A DNA stretch of 64,000 nt from SZUA-442 sp963792405 (GTDB lineage Bacteria; Actinomycetota; Acidimicrobiia; Spongiisociales; UBA5794): assembly GCA_963792405.1 (NCBI GenBank), contig CAWBVU010000006.1, forward strand, positions 1,054,001-1,118,000. Direction: 5' to 3'. Below are positions 52,145 to 60,239 of this stretch, piece by piece. Both the position numbers and the translations under genes were made by a program. Under the pieces are notes generated by a model, which saw only the letters and a list, made by a program, of their open reading frames with translations, did not search any database and was not told where the DNA came from. How positions within the stretch are numbered: the first letter of the stretch is position 1; every line of letters begins with the position of its first letter.

Positions 52145-52570
52145 ATGGCCGTCGTGAAGAGTCGCGTGCTGCGGATCATCCTGGGTGCCCTCGGGTGGCT
52201 CTTCGTGGGCATCGCGTTCGTCGGCGTGTTCATCCCCGTCCTCCCGACCACCGGACCGGTCATCCTCGCGGCCTTCCTCTTCTCGAAGTCCTCCGAACGG
52301 TTCGACCATTGGCTCGTCACCAACCGCTTCTTCGGGGCGATCGTCAGGGATTGGAGGGCAGGGAACGGATTCACCGTTCGCGCGAAGGTCATCGCCGTGA
52401 CGGCCGTGATCGCCTCCTTCGCGATCACCACCATCTGGGTGATCCAGGGCACCTGGTGGCGTGTCGCCTTCTGGATCCTCGCCGCGGGCATCTCGGCCTA
52501 CATCGTGACGCGTCCGACGAAGCCGTCGATCTCGAAGTCGGAGGTCTCCACCGAGCGAGCCTCCGCCTAG
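52145..52570 (+). CDS. YbaN/DUF454-family inner-membrane protein
   Basis: 141 residues. The conserved opening ILGALGWLFVGIAFVGVFIPVLPTTGPVILAAFLFSKSSERFDHWLVTNRFFGAIVRDW is the DUF454 signature, followed by two more helices and a polar tail. Function unknown in any species to my knowledge. Its TAG stop shares the bases CTAG with the stop of the convergent zinc-ribbon gene. Confidence 0.88.
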   Translation: MAVVKSRVLRIILGALGWLFVGIAFVGVFIPVLPTTGPVILAAFLFSKSSERFDHWLVTNRFFGAIVRDWRAGNGFTVRAKVIAVTAVIASFAITTIWVIQGTWWRVAFWILAAGISAYIVTRPTKPSISKSEVSTERASA

Positions 52571-52908
52571 CGGTGCATCTGCTCCTCCCCCATCGTGGGG
52601 AGCTCGGTGGGCATCAGGGGATTCGGTCGATGGGCGTGGTACCGGGCAAGGGCCTCCGCATCGCATGACGAGCACAGCACGACGGGACGGGTCCCGACGA
52701 TCGAGAGCTGCGTGCCACGGCTGCGCTCGACGATGGCCAAGGGCACCGTCTGGAGGTCGTCACCGCCGCAGCGGTCGCACGACCCTCCCGAACCGCGGTC
52801 CCATTCGGCTCCGCATCGCCCGCAGGTCAGGCGCACTCCCATGTCGGACGTCTCCCCCGAAAGGTCGCTGCCCTCACCGCAGTCCGGACAGGTGATGTCG
52901 AGGACCAT
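52567..52908 (-). CDS. Zinc-ribbon protein
   Basis: 113 residues. Two to three ribbons: ITCPDCGEG and LTCGRCGAEW pair, then CDRCGG and VVLCSSCDAEAL. No enzymatic motif. ATG at 52908 overlaps the stop of the upstream gene by one base (TGATG). Probably cotranscribed with the 221-residue gene. Function unknown. Confidence 0.65.
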   Translation of the reverse strand: MVLDITCPDCGEGSDLSGETSDMGVRLTCGRCGAEWDRGSGGSCDRCGGDDLQTVPLAIVERSRGTQLSIVGTRPVVLCSSCDAEALARYHAHRPNPLMPTELPTMGEEQMHR

Positions 52909-53573
52909 CAGGGACTGCGCAGCGCCTGGGCGAACGCTCGTGCGACAGCCCATGGCCGTCCGAACTCGACGTAGGCGGCTCCCGCCGAACGCCTGCCGCC
53001 AGGGTGCGTGACCGACACGACGACCATCTCGTCCCCGTCCGTTGGGTCGAGGTCGATGACCTTCACGTCCGCGACGTCGTCCGTGGGCATGTCCGGTTCG
53101 AGCAACGCGTGGACCGCCCGGATGACGGCGGCGTCGATGGACCCGTCCTGGTCCACGACCGACTCCACGCGGGTCCCGAGCCCGTCTTCGACCTCCACGA
53201 GCACGCCCATGTCCGTCTCCACGACACCGACCCGCGTGAGGGCGGCGACCGACGACGGATGCACGGCGATGAAGGTCGAGCTCCCGTTGAGGTGCGGGAG
53301 CTCACTCGGGCCGTGGTCCTCGGCGATCAGCTCCGTGAGCCCCTTGCCGAGGCCGCTGCGCCGCACCCGACGATCGAGCGGCGAGCCCACCGGCAGATGT
53401 GAGCCCAGGAGGGCACTCACGAGGGCGCGAACCTCCTCGGGGTCCCTCGTCCCGTCGAGCCAGACCCGCGCCACGGGAGCTTGGCCCTCGACGAAGGTCA
53501 CCTGTGCCGACGCCACGCCGGGGATCGCTTCGAGCTCGTCGGAGATCTCGTCGTTGGTCTCGTCCGTTGCCAC
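52908..53573 (-). CDS. Conserved-looking cytoplasmic protein, unrecognised
   Basis: 221 residues with GTG start. Begins SDELEAIPGVASAQVTFVEGQAPVARVWLDGTRDPEEVRALVSALL, which looks like a ferredoxin-like betaalphabeta unit. A beta-rich middle and a final SVTHPGGRRSAGAAYVEFGRPWAVARAFAQAL helix follow. No family assigned. Coupled to the zinc-ribbon gene. Confidence 0.6.
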   Translation of the reverse strand: MATDETNDEISDELEAIPGVASAQVTFVEGQAPVARVWLDGTRDPEEVRALVSALLGSHLPVGSPLDRRVRRSGLGKGLTELIAEDHGPSELPHLNGSSTFIAVHPSSVAALTRVGVVETDMGVLVEVEDGLGTRVESVVDQDGSIDAAVIRAVHALLEPDMPTDDVADVKVIDLDPTDGDEMVVVSVTHPGGRRSAGAAYVEFGRPWAVARAFAQALRSP

Positions 53574-53639
53574 GCCGGCCCCTTCGTTCGGACCCTTCCA
53601 CCACCACCCACACCCTACCGTCGCGGGAGCGGCTCGCCG

Positions 53640-54038
53640 TCAGGCCTTCGCTCGGGCAACGACCATGATGCAGGCGTCGATCAGGGCGGGGATCCCGAGC
53701 TCGTCGACTCGGTCGCGCACCGCCCGGTCGGCTGCGCCGGGTTGGATCCACACGACGGGGTCGTGCAACGCCGCCACCTCGTCGAGCACAGCCAGGGTGC
53801 GGGACGGCGGCACGACGACGTTCACGATGTCGGGTTCCTCCTCGAGCATCGCAAGCGACCGATACGCAGGGTCGCCGTCGACGGTGTCACGTGACGGGTG
53901 GATGCCGACGACACGGTATCCCTTCCGCTTGAGGTCGCGATAGATGATCCCTCCGTACTTGCCCGGGGCATCGGTGGCGCCGACGACGGCGACGAGGGGG
54001 TCAGGTCGGTTGAGTCGCTCGGACACGGGATCGTTCAT
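53640..54038 (-). CDS. CoA-binding domain protein
   Basis: 132 residues, Rossmann-type CoA_binding_2 family: VAVVGATDAPGKYGGIIYRDLKRKGYRVVGIHPSRDTVDGDPAYRSLAML, then DIVNVVVPP, VWIQPGA and ALIDACIMVV. Some members are linked to CoA-dependent regulation; the target is unknown. Same strand as the flippase fusion downstream of which it lies. Confidence 0.88.
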   Translation of the reverse strand: MNDPVSERLNRPDPLVAVVGATDAPGKYGGIIYRDLKRKGYRVVGIHPSRDTVDGDPAYRSLAMLEEEPDIVNVVVPPSRTLAVLDEVAALHDPVVWIQPGAADRAVRDRVDELGIPALIDACIMVVARAKA

Positions 54039-54098
54039 GGGGGAGGCAACCCCGACAGGGCCGTTCGCTATTCCGGGCGTGAGCGCGGTGCGGTTCCG

Positions 54099-56099
54099 CT
54101 ACTCCGAGTCGGGATCGCCGGGACTCGAGAAGATCGTGCCCACGGTACGGACCAGGATCTCCAGATCGAGGCGGGTCGAGCGCTCCGCGACGTAGCGCTC
54201 GTCCCACGCGGTCCGCTCCGTGATTCCGATCGAGTCACGCCCGTGGACCTGGGCCATCCCCGTCACGCCGGGTTTGACGGTGAATCGAGGGTTGTCGAGG
54301 CCGATCAGCTCCGCCTCGGCGGGTACGAGTGGCCTCGGGCCGACGAGGGACATCGACCCCTTGAGCACGTTCCAGAAGTTGGGGAGCTCGTCGATCGACC
54401 ATCGCCGCAGCCGAGCCCCCACCCTGGTGATCCGAGGGTCCTCATCGATGCGGATGGTGTAGTCGGCGTCCTCCTCCTCGCCGTTGGTGCGGAGGCGCTG
54501 GAGGTGTTCGTGGAAGACCTCCTCGTCGTGGTCGATCACCATCGTGCGGAGCTTGACCATCCAGAAGTCCTTGCCCTCCCTGCCGACACGCACCTGGCGG
54601 AAGAACGCCGGTCCCGGCGAGTCGAGCCGCACGGCGACGGCGCTCACGATCAGAACGGGGGTGAGGATCACCAGTGCCACCATCGCTCCCGCGATGTCGA
54701 TCGACCGCTTCACGACGACGTACCCGTGGGACGTCGCCGTCTCGTCCGAGTCGTGGAGCACCGCAGCGATGAGGAGACCGACCATCGCTGCGACCTCACC
54801 CACGAGGAACGCGATCACGACGTGGTAGACGGGATCCTCGGCGATCGGGAGACCCACCATGATGACCGCCACCGACACGGCGAAGGCCCATGCGAGGAAC
54901 AGACGCAGCGAGAGGCCCCTCGCCACGAGGATCTGGCCGATGAACAAGCCGGCCGCGGCGAACACCACGCCCGCACCCGCGATCGCAGCAACCATGGGCG
55001 TGGGCGCGAAACCCTGGCCGAACGCGACCGATACGAGGACCGGCCCCACCAGGACGCCGAGCAGCGCACCGAAGCCGGCCAGGGGCACCGAGGCGATCGC
55101 GATGCCGCGTGCCCACGCCCTGAGCTCGCGGCGCTCGCCCCGCACAGCCATCTCGGTGAAGGGCGGGAGGATCCGAGCGATGAGGTTGTACCCGAGCGTG
55201 AGCGGTGCCCGTGCGAGGAGCAGGGTGGCGTAGGTGACGGAGAACTCCGCTGCGGTCGCCCCGAGGCGACTCGCAACGAGTGGGCCTGCGAGGAGGAGGG
55301 CCTGGGACGCCGCTGCCGACAGCACGAGACCGGCCAGGAGACCCCGGTCGGAGCTCGAAGCCGCCTGCTCGTCGGTGATCCGGGCGGCACGCCTCGTCGG
55401 CGGCTTCCATGGGCGCCAGAAGACGATCACGAGCGGTCCGAGGACGTGCGCCCATGCGAAGCCCGACACCGTGGGGACGATCACCGCCACGCCGATCGCG
55501 ATGGCAAGCCTGACGAGCGAGGCGGCCGCCGACACGTATCCGTAGGCTCGGAACCGCCTGAAGCCGGCGAGGTAGCCGCGACCGACGGCGAAGAGGAAGT
55601 ACACGCCCACGCTGAGCACCATGAACATGATGAACTCCCGGCGGGACGTGAAGTAGTCGTCGCCTGACACCGCCACGATGAACACTCCTGCGGCGGCCGC
55701 AGCGACCGTGAGGGCGATCGCCCGCATCGGCACGACCCAGCCCCTGGCGCTCATGGTGAGCCTTCGGATCACGAACTGCTCGATGGGCATCAGCACGATG
55801 ACGAACGCGAGGAAGTGGGCGGTGAGGAGGACGCCGATCGGCGCGAACCCCTCCTCGCCGAGCGCCCTCCCACCGACGAACTGGTAGGCGTACCCCGCGA
55901 CACCGGCAACGAGGCTGCCGAGGACGATGTCCAGGGTTCCGTCGCTTCGCATGTAGGCGTAGCGGCGGCCGCCGCTGGCCTGTGCGGGCTCCTCGGAAGC
56001 CATGGGGGGCTCGTCGGAAGGTGTGGGGTGCGGGTCGGTCACGACGTCATCTCCAGCTCCGATGGAGGTTACCGGCGCGCCCGCCGCATCCCTGGTCAT
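54099..56099 (-). CDS. Wzx-like flippase fused to a phosphoglycosyl transferase
   Basis: 666 residues. After a polar N-terminus, residues about 55-455 form 12 or so membrane helices resembling oligosaccharide flippases (VLGSLVAGVAGYAYQFVGGRALGEEGFAPIGVL, ASQALLLAGPLVASRLGATAAEFSVTYATLLLARAPLT). Residues about 460-666 are a complete bacterial sugar transferase (PF02397): KRSIDIAGAMVALVILTPVLIVSAVAVRLDSPGPAFFRQVRVG, MVKLRTM, DPRITRVGARLRRWSIDELPNFWNVLKGSMSLVGPRPLVP and KPGVTGMAQVHGRD. It would both start a lipid-linked glycan and export it. The start at ATG 56099 is uncertain; later in-frame starts exist. Divergent from the LCP ligase. Confidence 0.85.
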   Translation of the reverse strand: MTRDAAGAPVTSIGAGDDVVTDPHPTPSDEPPMASEEPAQASGGRRYAYMRSDGTLDIVLGSLVAGVAGYAYQFVGGRALGEEGFAPIGVLLTAHFLAFVIVLMPIEQFVIRRLTMSARGWVVPMRAIALTVAAAAAGVFIVAVSGDDYFTSRREFIMFMVLSVGVYFLFAVGRGYLAGFRRFRAYGYVSAAASLVRLAIAIGVAVIVPTVSGFAWAHVLGPLVIVFWRPWKPPTRRAARITDEQAASSSDRGLLAGLVLSAAASQALLLAGPLVASRLGATAAEFSVTYATLLLARAPLTLGYNLIARILPPFTEMAVRGERRELRAWARGIAIASVPLAGFGALLGVLVGPVLVSVAFGQGFAPTPMVAAIAGAGVVFAAAGLFIGQILVARGLSLRLFLAWAFAVSVAVIMVGLPIAEDPVYHVVIAFLVGEVAAMVGLLIAAVLHDSDETATSHGYVVVKRSIDIAGAMVALVILTPVLIVSAVAVRLDSPGPAFFRQVRVGREGKDFWMVKLRTMVIDHDEEVFHEHLQRLRTNGEEEDADYTIRIDEDPRITRVGARLRRWSIDELPNFWNVLKGSMSLVGPRPLVPAEAELIGLDNPRFTVKPGVTGMAQVHGRDSIGITERTAWDERYVAERSTRLDLEILVRTVGTIFSSPGDPDSE

Positions 56100-56137
56100 G
56101 CAGCGCTTCGATGCTCCAACTATTCAGGGTCCGCCGA

Positions 56138-56143
56138 TACCAT
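56138..56143 (+). promoter_or_regulatory. Candidate -10 box for the LCP gene
   Basis: TACCAT, seven bases, then ATG 56151; near-leaderless arrangement, one base longer than the standard spacing here. Confidence 0.35.
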
Positions 56144-56150
56144 CGCCCCG

Positions 56151-57656
56151 ATGTCCTCCCCCGACAGGCGCCCTCCCTCGACCTCGCCCGCAAAGCCGTG
56201 GCTCGCCGCGCTCGCGTCGGCGATCATCCCGGGCGTCGGTCAGTTCATGGGGGGCAACGGACGACGCGGCAGGATCCTCCTCCTCATCGACGTGGCGATC
56301 CTGGTGGTCATCGGCTTCTTCTTCCGCAACGAGGTGTCGATCCTCACCGCATGGCTGCAGCCGTCGTCACTCGCCCTGATGATGGTCGGCAATATCGCCC
56401 TCCTCGGCTATCGCATCTGGGCAGCCGACGACGCCTACCGGACCGTCAAGGGACACCAACCCGCTCGACTCGGCTCATCCTCCGGTGCGGTCCTCGCAGG
56501 GGCGCTGGGCATCAGCCTCGTCCTACTCGTCCCGCACGTCGTGTTCGGGTACTACGACCTCGTCCAATACGACCTCATCACCTCCGTGTTCAGCTCATCG
56601 TCCGACACGACGGCCACCACGAGCGCACCGGGTGACACCTCACCGCCTTCCACCGACGCCACGGGCGCCACCGTGACCACGGCACCCGGCGACACGACCA
56701 CGACCGCGGCCGAGGCCTCGGGATCGGCGATCTGGGATGGCCTCGAACGGCTCAACATCCTGCTGATCGGTGGTGACTTCGGAACAGGCCGGACGGGCAT
56801 CCGCACCGACACGATGATCACGGTGTCGATCGATCCCGCGACCGGAGAAGCCGCGATGTTCTCCGTGCCGAGGAACTGGACGCAGGTCCCACTCCCCGAG
56901 GGCATGGGGATCTGGGACGAGTGCGGCTACACCTGCTATCCGGAGCTCATCAACGAGCTTTGGATCGCGGGCGAGCGCTATCCGGAGGCGTTCCCCGGTC
57001 CGGGCACACCTCCGGAGAATGCCGTGAAGGGCGTGATCTCCGAGTTCCTCGGGATCCCGATCCACTACTACGCCATGGTGAACCTCGACGGATTCGTCAG
57101 GATCATCGACGCGCTGGGCGGCGTGGAGATCTACGTCCCATCGAAGGTGGTCGACGAGGCCTATCCCAACGAGGACGGCACCACGACCGAGCGCATCGAG
57201 ATCGATGCCGGATGGCAGGAGCTGGACGGCCACCTCGCGCTCGCCTACAGCCGCACCAGGAACCAGGACAGCGACTACTTCCGCATGAACCGGCAGCGAT
57301 GCGTGATCGAGGCGATGGTGCAGCAGGCGGACCCGGTCTCGGTGATGCGCAACTTCGGGACCCTCGCCGATGTCGTGAAGGACACGATGACGACGGACAT
57401 CCCCATCGACGCACTCCCCCAGCTCGTCCAGCTGCTCCCCGACATGGACCTCGAGAACATCGTGTCGGTGCGGTTCATCCCTCCCGAGTACCACCTCAAG
57501 TACCGCGACGATGGCAAGGCCGGGCGCGTCCCGAACATCGACCTCGTCCACGAACACGTCGACCTCGTGATCGCCGATCCCCAACGCGCCATCCAGGAGC
57601 TGGGCCTGGAGAAGCTCGAGGACGTCTGCGGTGAGGAGCAGGCCGCCTCCGGCTAG
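56151..57656 (+). CDS. LytR-CpsA-Psr (LCP) family glycopolymer ligase with an extra N-terminal membrane module
   Basis: 501 residues. The LCP domain (about residues 200-410) attaches undecaprenyl-linked glycopolymers to peptidoglycan: LNILLIGGDFGTGRTGIRTDTMITVSID, FSVPRNWTQVPLP, YYAMVNLDGFVRIIDALGGVEIYV and LALAYSRTRNQDSDYFRMNRQRCVI with the key Arg and Asp residues. Before it lie about three to four helices with AALASAIIPGVGQFMGGNGRRGRILL, a module seen in other membrane proteins, and a Thr/Ser-rich linker. Most LCP proteins have one helix. Divergent from the flippase fusion. Confidence 0.9.
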   Translation: MSSPDRRPPSTSPAKPWLAALASAIIPGVGQFMGGNGRRGRILLLIDVAILVVIGFFFRNEVSILTAWLQPSSLALMMVGNIALLGYRIWAADDAYRTVKGHQPARLGSSSGAVLAGALGISLVLLVPHVVFGYYDLVQYDLITSVFSSSSDTTATTSAPGDTSPPSTDATGATVTTAPGDTTTTAAEASGSAIWDGLERLNILLIGGDFGTGRTGIRTDTMITVSIDPATGEAAMFSVPRNWTQVPLPEGMGIWDECGYTCYPELINELWIAGERYPEAFPGPGTPPENAVKGVISEFLGIPIHYYAMVNLDGFVRIIDALGGVEIYVPSKVVDEAYPNEDGTTTERIEIDAGWQELDGHLALAYSRTRNQDSDYFRMNRQRCVIEAMVQQADPVSVMRNFGTLADVVKDTMTTDIPIDALPQLVQLLPDMDLENIVSVRFIPPEYHLKYRDDGKAGRVPNIDLVHEHVDLVIADPQRAIQELGLEKLEDVCGEEQAASG

Positions 57657-58030
57657 AGCTCGACCTCGACGAAGCTCGCCTCGTCGCGACGGCGGTACGC
57701 CCTTCCGTCGATGGATCGGACGACGGTCCACTCCTTGCGGATCTCGACGTTCCGGACGACCGGCTGGATCTCACCGTCGACGCCCGGGGGGACATGTGCG
57801 GACGTTCCCCGCTGATCCCACTTCGAGCCGACCTCGACTGCATCCGTGGTGACGACCGTGATGTCGTCGACGGTGACCTCGGTCGACCCCGGAGCGCCCG
57901 ACGCCGGGGCACCGCGATACCCGTCAACCGTCTCCGGTCCGCCGTGCTTCGTCCATCCGTGCCCGCGCGATGCCGACACCGGCGCGTCGAGCCGGGATCC
58001 CGGATTGATCGGCTTGTCGGACCGCGGCAT
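57653..58030 (-). CDS. Small polar protein, unrecognised
   Basis: 125 residues: Gly/Pro-rich N-terminal half (SDKPINPGSRLDAPVSASRG), then beta-rich TEVTVDDITVVTTDAVEVGSKWD and KEWTVVRSIDGRAYRRRDEASFVEVEL. The ATG at 58030 has GGGGAGGTG upstream. Its TAG overlaps the LCP stop in a shared CTAG. Function unknown. Confidence 0.5.
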   Translation of the reverse strand: MPRSDKPINPGSRLDAPVSASRGHGWTKHGGPETVDGYRGAPASGAPGSTEVTVDDITVVTTDAVEVGSKWDQRGTSAHVPPGVDGEIQPVVRNVEIRKEWTVVRSIDGRAYRRRDEASFVEVEL

Positions 58031-58097
58031 GGACACCTCCCCGTCCCAACCTATCGCACCACCACGCGAACCCAAAGGGCCAGATCCAGCGCACTAC

Positions 58098-58103
58098 TAC
58101 TGT
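58098..58103 (+). promoter_or_regulatory. Candidate -10 box for the holin-like gene
   Basis: TACTGT, seven bases, then GTG 58111. Confidence 0.35.
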
Positions 58104-58110
58104 CTAGCCC

Positions 58111-58464
58111 GTGAGATTCCTCATTCGCATGGCATTGATGGTCGGAGCCACATGGCTCACGTTCTTCATCCTCCCCGGGCTCGATGACGACGGCAGCTGG
58201 GTCACCATCGCGATCGTTGGGCTCCTCATCGCTGCGGCCAATGCCGTCGTCATCCCACTGCTCAAGGCGATCGCCCTCCCCCTGCGCATCGTGACGCTCG
58301 GGCTCGCGACGCTTGCGATCAACGTGGCGGTCATCACCGGCGTCATCGTCGTCGCACAGAACGTCGAACTCGGCATCTCCAGTGACGGGCTCGGAACGAC
58401 GATCCTCGCCGGCCTCATGCTCACGGTGCTGTCGTCGGTCATCTCCTGGGTCGTGAGGGACTGA
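58111..58464 (+). CDS. Four-helix membrane protein, phage-holin superfamily IV type
   Basis: 117 residues, four helices; LIRMALMVGATWLTFFILPGL, ANAVVIPLLKAIALPLRIVTLGLATLAINVAVI and SVISWVVRD match the mycobacterial 4-TMS holin-like family. No phage genes are nearby, so it is probably a housekeeping membrane protein. GTG start. Two bases before the next gene, so cotranscribed with the hydrolase. Confidence 0.78.
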   Translation: MRFLIRMALMVGATWLTFFILPGLDDDGSWVTIAIVGLLIAAANAVVIPLLKAIALPLRIVTLGLATLAINVAVITGVIVVAQNVELGISSDGLGTTILAGLMLTVLSSVISWVVRD

Positions 58465-58466
58465 GC

Positions 58467-60239
58467 GTGGCGAAGCGGGTTCCATCGGCCATCACCGGGC
58501 TCGTGACGGGCGTGCGGTTCGCCGCAAAGTCGCTCGAGCCGAGCCTGATGCCGCGGTCGGCGATCGACCAGGGACTGATCATGGGCGGCAGCTTCCTCAC
58601 CGGCTTCCTGACCGGCACGGCGGCCGGCACGGTCGTGAACCTCGTGCCTTTGCCCCGGTCGGGCCCAACGGCGAAGGCCCTCAACGTGATGGTGGCCTCA
58701 GCAGGCTCGGCACGCGCGCTCAACGCGATCGATCCCTCCGCGCCGCCACCCGTCGATCCCCGGGAGGCATGGGCAGAGATGGGAGGCGAGATCGCCTCCG
58801 CTCTGGCCCTGACGGGGCTCGGGCGCCGCGGCACGAAGGCCTCGCTCGCCTCCGCAGGAACCCTCGCAGCGGCCACGGCAATGGAGGCGAAGGCGGCCAT
58901 CGACAGGCGCACGGACGCGCCGGACGCCCGGTACCTCCTCACCGCCGCCGGCGTGGCGGCGGGACTCAACCTGGCGGTTGCGGGTGCCGTCGGTGTCATC
59001 GTCCTCGGGGCGAGGCTGGCAGCGAACGGAGCCAAAGGACGCCCGATCCTCCGCGGCGCCGCCGCAGCGGGCGGCGCGGTTGCGACGGTCGCCGCCATGG
59101 CCGTGGGTGCTCGCGCTGGCGTGGGTACGGTCCTGGCGAAGATGGCCAGGGGCAACCGTGCGTTCGAGATCGCGTACGCCGAGCGACCCGAGGCCGTCAC
59201 GATGTCCGGCAATCGGTACAGCCTGACCGACTGGGCCACGCTCGGCGTGCAGGGGCGCCGGCTCGTGTCGGAATACACGCCGATCGATGACATCGAGTCG
59301 GTCATGGGCGAACCCGCGCGATGCGCACCGGTTCGTGTCTATGTCGGACTGGGAACCGCGGACACCGAGGACGAACGTATCGAGCTCGCGATCCACGAGC
59401 TGAGGAGGGCGGGCGGTTTCGACCGCTCCCTGATCATCACCGCGTCGCCTGCGGGAACCGGATATGTGAACTACATCGCGATCGAAGCGGCCGAGCTGAT
59501 GGCAAGGGGCGACGTCGCTACGGTGGCGGTCCAGTACGGTGAGGTGCCGTCGATGCTGTCGATCGACAAGGTCGGGACGGCGGCACGGGTGTACGGGAAG
59601 CTCGTGACCCGACTCCGCGAGGAGATCGACGCGGTTGGCAGGGACATCCACCTCGCGGCCTACGGCGAGAGCCTCGGTGCCATCACCGGACAGATCGGCG
59701 TCCGGAGGGCATCCGAGCGGCTTGGAGCCATGGTCGTCGACGACTCGCTGTGGGTCGGCACCCCGCAGGGCTCACCGCTGTTCAGGGATCTCACCGCGCA
59801 GGGTGTCCCAGTGTTCGACCACTTCGACGACGTGCGTGCCTACCTGCGGGCGGGCAACGATGCACCTGCCGTGGTCTTCCTGAACCACGACAACGATCCC
59901 GTGACGCTCTTCACCCCCGCGGTCGCCTACCGGATGCCGGAGTGGCTGAAGACCACCGTGAGGGGGCGCAACATGGAGCCTCACCAGCGGTGGCTCCCCG
60001 GGATCTCCTTCTGGCAGGGCCTGATCGACACGAAGAACGCCGCCACCGTCGTGCCCGGCGAGTTCTTCTCGACCGGCCACGACTACAGGGCCGACCTCGC
60101 CGAGTTCGTCAGGTTCGCCTACGGTTTCGCAGACGTCACCGACGGCCAGATGGAACGGATCGAGGCACGCCTCCGTCAGTCCGAGATCACTCGAGCGGAC
60201 AACATCACCCTCGGCAAGGTCGAGGCGCCGCTTCGCTGA
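58467..60239 (+). CDS. Membrane alpha/beta-hydrolase (Abhydrolase_9, PF10081 type)
   Basis: 590 residues. An N-terminal region with several hydrophobic, Ala/Gly-rich helices (about residues 30-225) precedes the hydrolase domain, with ELAIHELRRAGGFDRSLIITASPAGTGYVN and the nucleophile elbow AAYGESLGA. VFDHFDDVRAYL and VVFLNHDNDPVTLF carry candidate acid and other active-site residues. This two-part layout is typical of an uncharacterised actinobacterial family. GTG start at 58467. Ends adjacent to the convergent ATPase gene. Substrate unknown. Confidence 0.85.
   Translation: MAKRVPSAITGLVTGVRFAAKSLEPSLMPRSAIDQGLIMGGSFLTGFLTGTAAGTVVNLVPLPRSGPTAKALNVMVASAGSARALNAIDPSAPPPVDPREAWAEMGGEIASALALTGLGRRGTKASLASAGTLAAATAMEAKAAIDRRTDAPDARYLLTAAGVAAGLNLAVAGAVGVIVLGARLAANGAKGRPILRGAAAAGGAVATVAAMAVGARAGVGTVLAKMARGNRAFEIAYAERPEAVTMSGNRYSLTDWATLGVQGRRLVSEYTPIDDIESVMGEPARCAPVRVYVGLGTADTEDERIELAIHELRRAGGFDRSLIITASPAGTGYVNYIAIEAAELMARGDVATVAVQYGEVPSMLSIDKVGTAARVYGKLVTRLREEIDAVGRDIHLAAYGESLGAITGQIGVRRASERLGAMVVDDSLWVGTPQGSPLFRDLTAQGVPVFDHFDDVRAYLRAGNDAPAVVFLNHDNDPVTLFTPAVAYRMPEWLKTTVRGRNMEPHQRWLPGISFWQGLIDTKNAATVVPGEFFSTGHDYRADLAEFVRFAYGFADVTDGQMERIEARLRQSEITRADNITLGKVEAPLR

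Noticed and set aside
53898..55667. 589-codon plus-strand frame opposite the flippase fusion
   Set aside because: Low-complexity Arg/His/Glu/Asp translation without motifs, antisense to an intact multi-domain gene.
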